Below, piece by piece: positions 1 through 18,192 of a DNA stretch of 64,000 bases. The DNA is from Limanda limanda (taxonomy: Eukaryota > Chordata > Actinopteri > Pleuronectiformes > Pleuronectidae). How positions within the stretch are numbered: the stretch's first letter is position 1; every line of letters starts with the position of its first letter. Under the pieces are notes generated by a model. It saw only the letters and a program-made list of their open reading frames with translations, searched no databases and had not been told where the DNA came from. A program made the translations under genes and the position numbers. The stretch lies in assembly GCF_963576545.1 (NCBI RefSeq), contig NC_083655.1, forward strand, positions 17,870,204 to 17,934,203, given 5' to 3'.

Positions 1-150
1 CACAGAAAGTCTTTACAGTGACTTATCGCGACTGTACAGTACATTCCCCAGGTTTATGTACATGTTCTCTGCTGACAATCCACTCCACACTGTACCCCCA
101 AATTCAACCCAACCTCCCTTTAACCTCAACATGAAAGGACAATAAATATG
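1..150. other. Intergenic, no gene seen
   Basis: Plain AT-moderate sequence before the first repeat. No exon-like reading frame, RNA gene or transposon end is visible. Confidence 0.5.
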
Positions 151-467
151 CAGTAGTGGAGGAAGCACTCAAACATCTTACTTAAGTAAAAGTACAAACA
201 AATAAACTCAAATGTACTAAAGTAAAAGTAGAAGTAATACTTACATTTTCTATTTGAGTGAAAGTAAGTTCTGCTTTTAATATACTTAGCAGTAAAAGTA
301 AAAGTACTTTGAGTGTAGCATATTCCATAATGCGATGGTCTACTTCATACTACATCATCAACTGGGCCTACTGTACAAACACATACGCAAGTGTATCTAC
401 TTGAGTAAAGTACAAATATTTGAAGTATAGTAACACAGTTGATGTACTTCTTTACATCCCACCACTG
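151..467. mobile_element. Short non-autonomous DNA element rich in AGTAC steps
   Basis: The ends are imperfect inverted repeats: the left end begins cagtagtggaggaag and the right end, read in reverse, begins cagtggtgggatg. The interior is made of repeated aagtaaaagtac / gtactt motifs typical of a very abundant teleost MITE-like repeat. I see no clean target duplication, so the superfamily (hAT-like is my guess from the CAG..CTG ends) is inference. A related copy lies near 46.5-46.95 kb. Confidence 0.5.
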
Positions 468-3400
468 CCAATATCAACAACTATTTGTAAAAAATTCACC
501 ACTTGGAAAAACTTTTTGGTAGCTGCTTATAAAAGACCTCTTTTGCATTGTTTAACAGATTTATATGCGATTCAGTGTGGTATCCTTGACCCTCCCAGCG
601 AACAGTAATTAATTGTCTCCAGTGGTCAGTCAGTGAAACAGAGGAGGCTGACAGAGCATAAACTCTCACACCATCTATATAACACACCACATAGGTTTGA
701 TAACACTTAAGCTCCCAGCGTGGTCTCAGCTCCTCTGTGGGTGTGTGCGCACTGTCCGCAACAATTAAAGTCTACATACTCCAGCTTTACTCAGTGCGGG
801 ACTTGCTATTGCTCTCTGACACTGCAGTGGGCGCTGTGGACTAATCTGCAGGGACACGGGAAAGGCTGCTGTAGAAGAAGAAAGTGGGAAAAAGCCCAAA
901 TCGACTAAGTTTATGCATGCAGATTGGCTGTTTTTGGACTCCCAGTAATCTGCTACATTTGCACCAAGTTCTTGCACATTTCTGTTTGTTTTGTGACGCA
1001 CCCACAACACAAGGAACAGTTTCTCTTTTGCTTTCTTCTTGCACAGTTTGGATGAATGGATTTCCAGGATGAGATGGGGTTTCAGGGAAGAACCCAATAC
1101 ATTTGAGACTGATTGTTGGATCACAGTCCTGTACCTGGGCTGGAAGGGATCCACAGGCACTAAACATCGCTGTGCTTCTATTTCTGTGGCATTAACAGCG
1201 AAGCAACAAGCCCCTACAGCTACCTTGCTGCCCACAACCCTCCCACCCCCCATCATCTTCCCACACTAATTCAATATCTGATACACACGCTGAAAGCCCA
1301 GCCAAAATACAATTACATTCCTTCATGGGGACGTAAGCTGTGGGAGACAGGGGTTAAGGGACTGCATGCCGATCTCCAACGTTCACCCAGGTCATTAGTT
1401 GACTCTGCCTCTCCATAGGCATCAGGAAACTTTTTATACAAAGCTGCGCTTGGATGAACAGACACTTAACATTGCACGTATTGCACTAGACTGTGTAACT
1501 CAGCTGTTTGTAGTTCATTGTATCATCGTGTATGTGTCAGGTGTTCAGCCAAGTAAATCCTGACGTGATCACATCCATATGTTAACAAGTTAGCGCGACA
1601 TTTGGATGAATCAAACCTTTCACAGTGTCAAGGTGAGGCCATATGCAGAAAACCATTTTGTCCTGCAAAAGCAGAAAAGGAGAGTTATTGACACTGGCAT
1701 CACGCTCTCGTCAACCACAGTGAGAGCTCAGCATAGGATCCTCTTAACCTTCCCTGAAAAAGGCCATTGTGCAAACTTGACCTTGCGGGTTCTTACTCCA
1801 GTAATGACACCCCATCTTTTGGCTGTGGGGCAAACCTGGCGCTGAGCTTAGCCAGAGTGATACTTATGAGGCTGCAGTTAGCTGAGACACTTTACATGCT
1901 GGAATTTTCCTTCCAAAGAAAGAGAGGAACAGAGGCAGGGGTCAGAAGGTCGGAGCACTCTGCGAGCTCCCAGTCCCGGGCAACAGAGATGAAAGTTAGC
2001 CTAAATAATCCTGTAAAGTGCTCAGACGGAGCAGAAATTCCCCTGAGGGGGGGGTCTCCAGTGTGACCTCCACCCCTCTGCTCTCTTCGCCTACCCCGCC
2101 CTCACCTCATCCCTCGAAGCCCAGATCACTGTGGACACTTGAGTTCACGTCCATTAGGTAAATTAGCAATTAGAGGACTAGTAACATAACCAGCCCGTGT
2201 TTGTCGAGACTGGAGCTGGTGAGAGAGGTGGACGGGGGGGTGTGTCTCAGCCAAAAGGCTTACTTTGACATTTCAGACTGCGTGGCTAGTCACTGACAGA
2301 CTGCTGAGGGACTCGTTTTGGCATGCTGTGTTTCATCTGCCCCCGCTCCCCTCCGTCCGCCGCCCTAGTCAACATAGTTAGATAAACACACTCAGGCATA
2401 TAAAGGGTCAACTTAAGAGACTAATGGAGCTAAAAGCCCCAATGAAAAGGAAAACCAAGCCAATAAATGTCATGTTTTAACGAGTTGAACAAACAAAGAC
2501 CCAGGGACAGTTGGGTTATGTTTACTCACCCGTACTTAAAGGACATGAGGATGCATGGCACAACGCGGAGTCGCCTGAGAGACTCCTCAAAAAGATCCCT
2601 GCAATGTTGAATTGAGGATGAGTGTGTTTTGTTTTTTGCTCCAATGTTAGTTTTCCCATCGAGAAAATTGAGCGACACAAGTGCTGTTTAGCTGATGTTA
2701 CCCTATAACCTCCCCGTGTCGACATCTTTGTTTTTTTAAGGCTTTTACATGAGTCATCACTTCAGATGTTTAAGTGCTACGCTAAGGTCACACGGAATCT
2801 TTACTGGTAGGTTTAATAAGGCTTACAGTTCTTCGGGTCAGGAGGGATTCAGACCTTTGATCCCAATCACGTTCCCCGACTGCAACATGGTTTTGGCTCA
2901 ACACCCCTGTAAACCATCCTCTTCCTCTCATCTTTTCATCCTACATGGAGCCTGTGCCCTTTTTTTTATCAAGGGCCGGTCCCTTCCCACAAAAGGAGGT
3001 TCAAATTTGACATGGCTTTTGACCCCAGCAGCACGTCTGTAGCCCAAACAACACACCTCTGTTGTAGCCCGCCTGGTTCTAATTACGAGCCCCCCCTCCC
3101 AAAAAAGAGTTCAAGTTTGATGTGGATGGTTGAGAGGTACAGAAAGAGAGAGGGGTAGGGGGGTGCTTGAAGCGACGCTGTCGGAGCTGGGTAACCTGTC
3201 TATTTGATGTCTGCCAGACAGGCGGGCTCTGTCACTTAGACAGAGTCGGGGCCTGGACTTCAAAGAAAGGAACTCATCTCTGTCCTGCAGTGGTCCTCTC
3301 GCAGCCGGGACCACCGGGAAGAAAATGCAGAGCAAGGAGAGCGGGGGGGGAAAGATGGCACCCCAGATTATATGATGTGGGACATAACTTTACTCAGAAG

Positions 3401-3614
3401 TCATGAATACAGAGCAACATACGAGTTGTGTCCGAAATCACACACCATTCACTAACCCCTACGAGCTAAACAGAGTGGTCTATGTGGGGACTATGTAGTG
3501 ACAATATGCTATACTTTATTTTACACTTAAAGGTATATATCACTCAGTTAGTGACCACAACTTTTCATGGTTAAAACATTTTACTAAACATTCAGACAGA
3601 ACTACAAACAAACT
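468..3614. other. Intergenic stretch without supported genes
   Basis: Open frames here (for example 765-1256 on the minus strand) have no recognisable domain and overlap frames on the other strand. Short G-runs occur near 2,048, 2,235 and 3,343. No tRNA, microsatellite or transposon end was recognised. Confidence 0.45.
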
Positions 3615-4273
3615 CACTACATCAGAGGTCTTCAACAGGGGGTCCGCAACCCCTAGGGGGTCCGCAGAGGTACTGCAGGGGGGTCGCGAAATCTTTGGTT
3701 GATTAGACAATTTTTTTAATTTTTAAATTTATTTTTGAACCAATTTTTTCCCACAAATTTAAATGTCTATAAATACACATTAACATGCATCCAACATATT
3801 GAGAGTCTGATATGACCCTCTGCCTGACAACCTCCATCCGTCCAAGGTTAGATAAGTTGTGTGCTACTCATCAGGGTCCGACATCTCACTAATGTGGGAG
3901 TATGTGTGGTATCCATAGATGGCTTGAGGATTCACTGTCTCTTCTACATGTATGTTTAAAATAAAAACATGAATCTGTGAATTACTTTAATAGCTCAGTG
4001 TTGTATACAAGTTGTATGTTTATAAATGCCGGTGGCATGGCCATCCTGTACCTTGCACATGTTTAAAGGGCCCATCGTATGCCCATTTTACCTCAGTTGA
4101 TATGGTTCCTTGGGGTCTTAATGAAATGTCTGTAACCTATTTTGGTCAAAATACCACAAGGATCATGTGAAACCTTGTTACCCTGTCAAAAACAGTCCTC
4201 CTGAAATTGACTTCTTTTGAGTGCCCCCCCCTCCCCCCACCGCTCCACCCGTCCCCACTCTCGCCCCTCCCAC

Positions 4274-4330
4274 CTCTCCCCTCTCCCCTCTCCCCTCTCC
4301 CCTCTCCCCTCTCCCCCCTCCCACCTGCCA
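4274..4330. repeat. Pyrimidine tandem repeat, 7-bp unit tcccctc
   Basis: Roughly six consecutive units of tcccctc within a longer C/T-only tract, close to the left end of the nested element. It creates spurious Pro/Ser-rich and Gly/Arg-rich frames on both strands. Confidence 0.85.
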
Positions 4331-4398
4331 CCTCCCCCCTCGGTAACAAGAGATGTTCACCGGTTGCTCTCAGAGACATCCATTACCTCCTTAGAAAT

Positions 4399-4523
4399 AT
4401 GGCTGCTGCAGACCAATATAGTGTCTTGCAACCATATCGTTTTGAGCCAGAGTCAGACCCTGAACAGGAAGAGGACCCAGAACAAGTTAGAGAACTTAGG
4501 GCTCAACAGGACGTATCTGAATG
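4399..4523 (+). pseudogene. Orphan first exon of the second gene of the Kolobok-like element
   Basis: An ATG opens an acidic 42-residue reading frame (MAAADQYSVLQPYRFEPESD then a Glu/Asp-rich run) that reaches Trp at a strong splice donor, atg|gtaagt, leaving phase 2. The start and the Pro-Tyr-x-Phe-Glu-Pro motif resemble the N-terminus of teleost 'P2X purinoceptor 7-like' transposon proteins, in which a Trp-Cys-x-Cys zinc region follows; that resemblance is from memory. No following exon is recognisable before the opposing gene begins, so this is a stranded first exon left by an internal deletion. It points towards the THAP gene, which would make the intact element a two-gene convergent unit. 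Confidence 0.45.
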
Positions 4524-5800
4524 GTAAGTAAACTTTGTCACTACATTTATTTTTTCTGTTTTACATTGGCTTAGGACTTGTTATCGGTGTTGAGAGCATA
4601 TTGATGATAGTGACTCGAGTACGTCGGTGATTCAACCAGTGTGCCGCTGCACTCTAGTGTGAGATCGTCAGATGTGCTGTGGGGTCCTCATCCGCGGCGC
4701 GTCACGGCGGCGCCGGTGCGGGAGCTGTCTTTCTCTTGGACCGCGGGTCGATGTACGCCGCTGGTGAGGAAGCTACCAAGAAGAGGCTGACTATTCCATT
4801 TTCTGTAGAACTCACAGTATGGGCACTTTTGTTCTACAGAGAGGAATGTCCCAACCCTTCTTGTTTTCACATCTGACACCCGCCGACACACAGGACACCT
4901 CTCAAACAGCTCCAGCAGGCAGTTTTCATATACAATATATGTGGGTGTCTTATGAACAGGGTTGCCAGATTCCATTCTATTAGAAAGACAAAGATTTCAT
5001 CAAAAGGCTGCAACAGCTAAAACAAGTGTAGAATGGTAAACCATCTGATGATCAAAATGTTTAGATTAAATATTGAGTCACTCACGTCACATCTGCTGAG
5101 TCAGTCAAGACTGTGACCGAGTCATCAGGATCATAGGTAGAATCATGTGGCTCTCCGAAGTCCAAACTTGAAGAACTTGGGTGTTCCTCTTCCTCCTCCA
5201 AGCGAGGTCTCTTACCAGGTCTCTTCATTGGGGTCGATGTTAGGAATGGCTGTGATGCTTTGAAGGCCAGAGATGAGGTCCCAACCCCGACATCATTGCA
5301 GGGCACAGCTGTCTGTGTGGCTATGATAAAACAGACATTCGGTATCCGTGGAGTCACAACAAATGAGATGCTGTTACAGCTTTAACACGGAGACACAATC
5401 AATGACATGACGAAGTAACTGAGGGTAAACAAACCTGTACTTTTGTCGTGAGGTCGCAGTGTTTTCACAGAAAGCTGCGTGCCATATGTACGTTTCTCTG
5501 GTGGATCCGTCTGGCAAGCTACGTCATTTAGCCTAGCACCGTGAACAGATGTGCCTGCCTAAACACCAAAATGAGCAATGTTAGTCATGTTTGTACAACT
5601 GTCATGCATACAAGGACACAAGGACACATTTTCCCCAACTAGGGCTGGTAGTGATTACTCGTTCTATTCCCGCACATTATGTAAACAACATCTTCCGCGC
5701 GACTTCCCTCAGCAGATGAGGCCGGAGGCTACGATGCATGCTAGCGTAGCTACAAGTTAGCTCCAGGCCCGCATATGTACAGACGACGACGGAGGCAAAC

Positions 5801-6044
5801 AGCGTGAACAGAGCACAACACACACGAACCTGTTCACCGTAGCCTCCGACGCCGTCTGCTAAATCCCCGTAGCATGTAGCTACAGCCGTAGCTGTAGGCT
5901 GTAGCTACAGCTCCCTTGCAGCAGCTGTACAGGGAGGACATGCGAGCGGAGGAGAGGAAAACAGAGTGGAGACCACAACACACACGAACCTAGCGTGCTG
6001 TGCACCGTTCACCGTGGACTCCGGCGCCGTCTTCTCGCTAAGAC
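5801..6044. repeat. Imperfect direct repeat and hairpin in the THAP-gene first intron
   Basis: A segment around 5,801-5,860 (cacaacacacacgaacct, then gttcaccgt and gccgtct) recurs at about 5,957-6,040. Between the copies, 5,875-5,887 and 5,897-5,909 form a perfect 13-bp stem (tgtagctacagcc / ggctgtagctaca) with a 9-nt loop. Confidence 0.6.
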
Positions 6045-6246
6045 TCGCCAGCCGTCCTCGATGAATTGTTAAATAACGTTATTAATAGTCCACCATGAAA
6101 ACTCCTGTAAAGTCTCATCCCTGTCCCCCACCACTACATACAAGCCGGCAGCCCCTCACACACAAACAACAACATGCTAACGTCACTGGCCTCCACACAA
6201 AATGTCTAAAAGAGGCAAATACCAGAATTATAAAAAAAATACTTAC

Positions 6247-6534
6247 ATTTCCCTTGTCTTGAGTGTTGCGACGGAATGATGGCACCGACCCCTCTTTCAA
6301 GAACAACTTGGTCGCGTATCCGGCGTTATATTGGCCCAGGTTGGTAAAACAGTCCGACAAAAAGTGGTTAGAGCACGCTAACAGATATTTGCCAACTCTT
6401 GCAGGAACGTTGCCGTCATATATGAAGTCGATCCATCTCAATCTTGTGTCCTCTAAAGCATGAGCCACATGAACAGCTTTGTGCGGATTTGTGCAGCCCA
6501 CCACTGAGCATCTCGGTGGTCGAACTCGTTTCAT
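6247..6534 (-). pseudogene. THAP zinc-finger exon
   Basis: Reading from the ATG at 6534, the exon encodes about 96 residues with the C2CH pattern of THAP domains: Cys9-x4-Cys14, Trp34 in the first helix region, Cys54-x2-His57, and the closing GSVPSF motif at 82-87 (AVPTIF-like). THAP domains bind DNA and occur in P-element and Kolobok transposases. The exon itself is intact, with a clean donor at 6,246. Confidence 0.75.
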
Positions 6535-7075
6535 GTTATCCAAGTGTTTACAAGGCAAGAACGCAATGGCGGCGCTAACCGATGCAGGGTCAATAGAGTG
6601 GGTGGTTCCTAAATCTGTTGTGGTTCCATCCATTGGTGGGTCGAGTGTTGGTGGGGCTGACGTAAAGAATAACAATGACGTAAAGAATGCCAATAACCCC
6701 ATTGGACGCTCGCTAGCGCATACTTCCTGATATAGAGGAACCACACCAGATCGCGGGAGTTGTGTTTTTCCACACTTTTTGGGACGGTAGACATGCCAGA
6801 TACCCAAATTAACGTGTAGAAGCACTATAAAAGTGGAATTTTCATACGATGGGCCCTTTAAATTAAAAACATGAATATATGAACCCTTGTAATATTAGAA
6901 TGGCTTAGTATTTATTGCACAATAACAGGGTAGCTATGCTTATACATGGTACATAGGCCCAATTTAATATAAAACACATTTTTATACAATATATATAGTA
7001 GGGGGTCCCTGCTCCATCTCTCCACCAGTTTGGGAGTCCTTGGCCTGAAAGACGTTGAAGACCCCTGCACTACAT

Positions 7076-11462
<4,387 letters not shown>

Positions 11463-11816
11463 ATGGATAAAGAAAGACAGGGAGTGTCTCAAAGCCATAT
11501 TGAAACAGAGAGCCATCTGGAGGCAGTGGACAGATCTGCTCAGCAGGACTGAGGCCCCTGAAGTCTTGCCGCACACTGGAGGTGCTGGAGGAGGGAGGAG
11601 AGGTGGAGGGAGAGGTGCATCAGGACCTCCATCTTCAAGGGAGTGCAAAAGAACATGGTAGTTCCAGTAGAGTATATTGACTTTGTACCTTAGACCATAA
11701 CAAGCAAAGGTCAAGACGTCAAACATGACTCACCGATAAGATATGACAATGCAAAACAAATCCATAGCAACACCCACTGTTTTCATTTGATCTAGACCCC
11801 TTTTCTTTAAGAAATT

Positions 11817-12262
11817 AGCTGTGTTTCAATTCAAGGGGCTGCATCCTTCGGAGGCTACATCTGAATACCAATTACGTCATGGCAGCGCTACTAGTCCCAA
11901 TTCGAAGGCTCCTCCAAATATGTACTTCCACTCCAGAGCAATGGAGGCTCCATCAGGTGGATCCTTCTCTGCTCAAACCTACCCCATGTGACAAACCATT
12001 TTTCAAAGAGGTAATGGCAGCAAGCAGCAAGGAAGGCTAAAACACTGGAAGAATACATTTTTAAACATCTTTTCAGTGTTTTCAATCAACCAAAGAACGT
12101 TATCATCTGTAGCTCTGTTGCTAGGTGACGGCAGTATGGGCAGGACAAGCTGGTGACATAATAAAAAGAACAGACCGTCTCTTTTTGGTTTGGCCGATGT
12201 GGTCTACACAGCCAATGAAGGATGCAGCCAACGCTGGCTGTGTAGCACACTGAATTAAAACT
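11817..12262. mobile_element. Probable MITE with degenerate inverted ends
   Basis: The left part reads gtttcaattcaaggggctgc and tgcatccttc. The right part, read in reverse, carries gttttaattcag and ggctgcatccttc. The 'gctgcatccttc' inverted pair near both ends, no long ORF and a length of about 450 bp fit a teleost MITE. The ends are diverged and I could not fix a target duplication, so the superfamily is open (PIF/Harbinger or hAT). Confidence 0.4.
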
Positions 12263-14876
12263 GGTAAGTTGATTTTATTCTAGTTGAATTTTATTTTACT
12301 CAGCAGTTTCCTCATTTTAGTTTCACTCCATAGAAGTATTTTGTGTCACATTAATGGTGAAAACTGCTCCGCTGGTTTTGACTTTTAGTATACCTATACA
12401 ACAAGGAATTTAATATTCTGAAATTGTTTAAATAATGTTTAAATGTCATTTTTATTTTTAAAAACAGAAACCATGGTCAATATCATACAGCACAAAATGT
12501 TTCTGTAAACAGTTTTCATAATAACACATTTAGTTATAACAAGAGATGGCTTGGGGTTATTTTGTTAATATAAGTCTGTAAGTTGTTAAAACAAGAGAAT
12601 GATAATAGAACAGCCTGAGCAAATGTCGTTCTGTCATCTGAGCACTGATATGCTGCACGTGTTTCCTCAGTCACACAAAACACTTTGTTAACCTAGATCC
12701 AGTTACTGTTGATTGTTTTTTTCAATATCTGATTGATTCCACAATCTTTCCAAAACCATTACCTCATAAATGATGCTTAATCTTTTGATGCACACTCATA
12801 ACTATCAGTCTTCTAAACACACATGATCAAGATCCATGAAATTCTATTCGAGAAAGCAACAAATATGTTGGGAAATGCACGCAATGCTGAAGATGAAGTT
12901 TATGAAACATTCCAGGCCCCTGATCCATATCTGCACCACACTTTAATGGGTTCTTCCCTGACGCATATCACATCCTTCCTTCAAGTTTCGTGGTAATCCA
13001 TCTGGCAGTTTTTGCATAATCCTGTTTACTAACAAACAGGCATGAGGAACAAACAATCAAAGACGAAACCATAACCTCATAAAATGTCTAATTGCTCTGT
13101 TTTAGTTATGTCTGCGGTTTCGTTGGATACCAGAGAGACAAACTGGAAGTTGATGTTATTTCAATATCTTGTGCCTGATTCTCGTGCTTTAAATTATTTT
13201 ACAAGAAACAAACTGACATTTTTTTTGGAACAATCTCATTTGATCTCGTTCCAGCGGCTCCACCAGGCTCCTTCACAACTTCTCTCTCTTTATGACTTGT
13301 CTTTTACGTTTGTCTACTTCTCTTTGAAGCCGTGACATTCTGCATAGATCTTTCTTTCCAGTTGTCACGATGTTTGAGTTACAACCAGAAGAAACCACCC
13401 TGAAAAACATGTTTGTCAACTATTTTTATGTTATTTTCTTATGTCACACAGAAAAATGATTGCTGTCATGACAGGTTTTCGTGGTTGATTGTTTATATTT
13501 ACGACCATGCCTCGCGGGCTGTGGAGTGAGCTGTCTCGTGGGCCATTCACGGCCCAGAGATGGAGACCTTCCCCACCCGTTCTCCACATACAGCATCTCC
13601 CCCTATTTCTCACTGAATCTCAGTCATGTCAAACAATCTTTGTGTGCAGTGTAACGTCAGAGTTTGAGGGTAACACAACTCAATTCTTTTGGTTTGATGT
13701 TGCCAGTACAGGTATAGAATATCTGCACACGGTGTGGCAGCTGAGAACTGAGGGTGGCCCAGCATATCATTCACACATGTGATCCTCGAGAAGCAGAAAA
13801 TCAACCATGCTCCATGCATATTTGAACACACACGCACACACACAAAGGTACGCACACTGCATTTCTCACGGTAACCAAACAGGAGTCTCAGTGTTACAGC
13901 CTGCGTAAATCCTGTCTTTTCATCTTGTATTTATCAGCTGTCAGTGAGCAGCAACTGGAGGTGCCGGGTCAGGGAAGTCCCTCTGTGTTTTATCCCTTGT
14001 CACCAGGCAAATAGACCCACAGGCCTGTAAGAGCTGAGGCTCCAGGGACTGGACAGATCAAACCGACAGGTCGGTATGTTGTTGCAGCCGGTGGTGTTTA
14101 CAGTGCAATCCATTACTTTCTCTATTACTACCAATAAACACAATCTTCAAGCTTTTACTGAAAACACTCAATCACTGGAATCCAGTGATAACGTGCGAAG
14201 GTGTCAAGATATAAAACAGTTGTATTGGCCACTGTTGTATTGGCCACTGTCATCCTGTGTCCAACTTTTAAGTTCTGATGTGTTTGTGCCTCCAAGAGTT
14301 TTCTTTTGAAAGCACAAGCTTCCTGCTTATCAGGAGGAAACCATCTTTACACACTGTAACAGAGATGCAATGAATTGAACAGCACTGAGGACGGCTGGAT
14401 ATTAAGAAAACATCTCCCCTCCTGGCCACATAAAAAGTAATGTCTTACAGAATATTCAACCCTTTGTCCTAGAAATTTAATTTACATACTACAGGCCAAA
14501 CAAAGGCTGAATCATCTCCACTGAAGATTTGGATTCATCTGCATAGTTTTCTCTTTGCCTAGCTCAAAAGCCCTTTGCTTAAGGCAAAGAGAAGAATGTT
14601 GTTTTGAATCAATTTCAATAGTGTAAATATCTAATTTCTCTTGCTTTAAGTGACTTTTGACTTTTCCCACGTTTCTGACCAAGTGCTCTGAGTGCTGAAA
14701 CTCAAGTTTAAAGCAGCTGTGGTGCAGGGGAAAGAGCGTTCTGGCTTCAGTTATGATGATACATCCATCTATACAGATCTGAGTAAACTGTACTTGTAGA
14801 AAAATGTGTCAAACAGGGTTTTTCTACCTCACCATTAAAAGGTAGCATATTAGCAAATTACTACTAATTTCCAGTT
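12263..14876. other. Intergenic stretch without supported genes
   Basis: AT-rich DNA with no recognisable coding exon, tRNA or intact transposon. Confidence 0.4.
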
Positions 14877-15017
14877 AGATCCTCCAGAATAACTATATTT
14901 GTGAAATCAGCTTTCTCTGTAGCAGCCACAAATCAATGGAACACCCTTCCTGATAATGTGAGGAGCTGCAGCTCTATCAGCACTTTCAAAATGTGTTTGT
15001 GGAGGGACGGTTCATGA
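14877..15017 (+). mobile_element. LINE reverse-transcriptase C-terminal fragment
   Basis: One frame reads ...FSVAATNQWNTLPDNVRSC then SSISTFKMCL and a stop at 15,015-15,017. The x-W-N-x-L-P-x-x-V-R-x-x-x-S-I-x-x-F-K pattern is the usual C-terminal tail of fish non-LTR retrotransposon polyproteins. Only the last 45 or so codons remain, so this is a dead 5'-truncated copy. Confidence 0.6.
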
Positions 15018-15303
15018 CCCACGGAGGAACCCGATACATTTCGGTTCAGATCTGGATCATGGAGTGGATCCAAGATATATTATCTCAGTTTCTCTAGCAT
15101 TATGAGACAGGGTGTTTTGCATCATCTTCATTGATTTATTTTCGATAATTATTCATGGATCCTGATTCAAGTTGATCAGGCATGTTTAGGGGACTGATAT
15201 TTATAAGAGAGTACAATTTGGTGCAGATCCCAATAAAAATCCGGATCTTGTGAATTTAAATGTTGTTTCACAAGGAGACCACAAGGCGGAGGCATGACAA
15301 GCA

Positions 15304-15725
15304 TGTGTTGTGTTTCTTTTGTGTTCGTCTGTGTGTAACTTTGCATTTTACAGTTGTGCTATGTGCCATGTGTCATTGGTCTGTTCAGACCTGCCAAGGG
15401 ACCACAGATGTGAAATAGCTTGAAACTATAACCTGGTAAAGTGCATCAAATGTTTGAACTGTACACTGTCTCTTTAAAAATGTATTATAATACTTTCAGG
15501 TCAATGTACTCACAACTCATCAACTGGCACAAACTCCACTTTACATATAAAAAACGTATGCTTTGTCTACATGACTGCATATATTTTTTGAAAGTATATT
15601 TTCCCCTCCAATTTACAAAATGTCAACTTCCAGACGAGAACATCCAGTCGGACCAGTAGGTGGACATAAAGTCTACATCAGTGGTTCGTCAAATACCAGA
15701 GAGGGAGGGTGCAGTCCAAGTTATA
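15304..15725 (+). repeat. 422-bp direct repeat, copy 1
   Basis: Matches 17,771-18,192 base for base with no indels; I see two substitutions. It contains a 72-codon open frame (15,441-15,659) starting MHQMFELYTV, open in both copies. No protein family recognised. Identity stops sharply after gtccaagttata. Confidence 0.9.
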
Positions 15726-17770
<2,045 letters not shown>

Positions 17771-18192
17771 TGTGTTGTGTTTCTTTTGTGTTCGTCTGTG
17801 TGTAACTTTGCATTTTACAGTTGTGCTATGTGCCATGTGTCATTGGTCTGTTCAGACCTGCCAAGGGACCACAGATGTGAAATAGCTTGAAACTATAACC
17901 TGGTAAAGTGCATCAAATGTTTGAACTGTACACTATCTCTTTAAAAATGTATTATAATACTTTCAGGTCAATGTACTCACAACTCATCAACTGGCACAAA
18001 CTCCACTTTACATATAAAAAACGTATGCTTTGTCTACATGACTGCATATATTTTTTGAAAGTATATTTTCCCCTCCAATTTACAAAATGTCAACTTCCAG
18101 ACGAGAACATCCAGTCGGACCAGTAGGTGGACATAAAGTCTACATCAGCGGTTCGTCAAATACCAGAGAGGGAGGGTGCAGTCCAAGTTATA
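17771..18192 (+). repeat. 422-bp direct repeat, copy 2
   Basis: Second copy of 15,304-15,725, offset 2,467 bp, same orientation. The 72-codon frame at 17,908-18,126 differs at one residue (Val to Ile). Flanks differ on both sides, so it is not a simple tandem unit of the whole 2.5 kb. Confidence 0.9.

Larger units (their letters stand above)
4772..6534 (-). pseudogene. THAP-domain transposase gene (Kolobok-like), 5' exons only
   Basis: Four exons splice in one frame on the minus strand: 6534-6247 (THAP domain; donor aat|gtaagt), 5558-5435 (Cys-Gln-Thr-Asp motif), 5320-5086 (second Thr-Gln-Thr motif, then a basic KRPGKRPRLEEEEE stretch, probably a nuclear signal next to an acidic linker; donor gac|gtgagt) and 4976 to about 4772 (zinc-like cluster CPVC...CPYC, then RKWNSQPLLGS). 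Phases agree at every junction (0, 1, 2). After QPLLGS, near 4,772, the frame continues into unrelated sequence, so the DDE-type catalytic region has been lost. An upstream in-frame Met at about 6,636 could extend the N-terminus. The gene would have supplied DNA binding for the element; now it is a fragment with no expected transposition activity. Confidence 0.65.
4067..6857. mobile_element. Kolobok-like (THAP, TTAA-flanked) DNA transposon, internally deleted
   Basis: The terminal inverted repeats are agggcccatcgtatg on the left and its exact reverse complement on the right (15 bp). They are flanked by TTAA at 4,063-4,066 and 6,858-6,861. TTAA target duplications together with a THAP zinc-finger protein are features of the Kolobok superfamily; piggyBac also uses TTAA but has no THAP domain. 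The element holds a minus-strand THAP gene starting at the right end and a plus-strand first exon starting at the left end. The catalytic part of the transposase is missing, so the element cannot be autonomous. It sits inside the hAT element at 3,623-7,067 and is therefore younger than it. Confidence 0.8.
3623..7067. mobile_element. hAT-type DNA transposon remnant carrying a nested element
   Basis: The left end begins cagaggtcttcaac and the right end, read in reverse, begins caggggtcttcaac, giving a 14-bp inverted repeat with one mismatch. An exact 8-bp duplication, cactacat, flanks it at 3,615-3,622 and 7,068-7,075. CAG..CTG ends plus an 8-bp duplication are the hAT hallmark. Only about 440 bp on the left and 210 bp on the right belong to it; the rest is a second transposon at 4,067-6,857. 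No hAT transposase is left, so the host element is a non-autonomous derivative. Confidence 0.85.

Noticed and set aside
765..1256. 163-codon minus-strand frame
   Set aside because: No domain, overlapping frames on both strands, no splice or start context; reads like chance.
4146..4531. Gly/Arg- and Pro/Ser-rich frames
   Set aside because: They are translations of the 7-bp pyrimidine tandem repeat.
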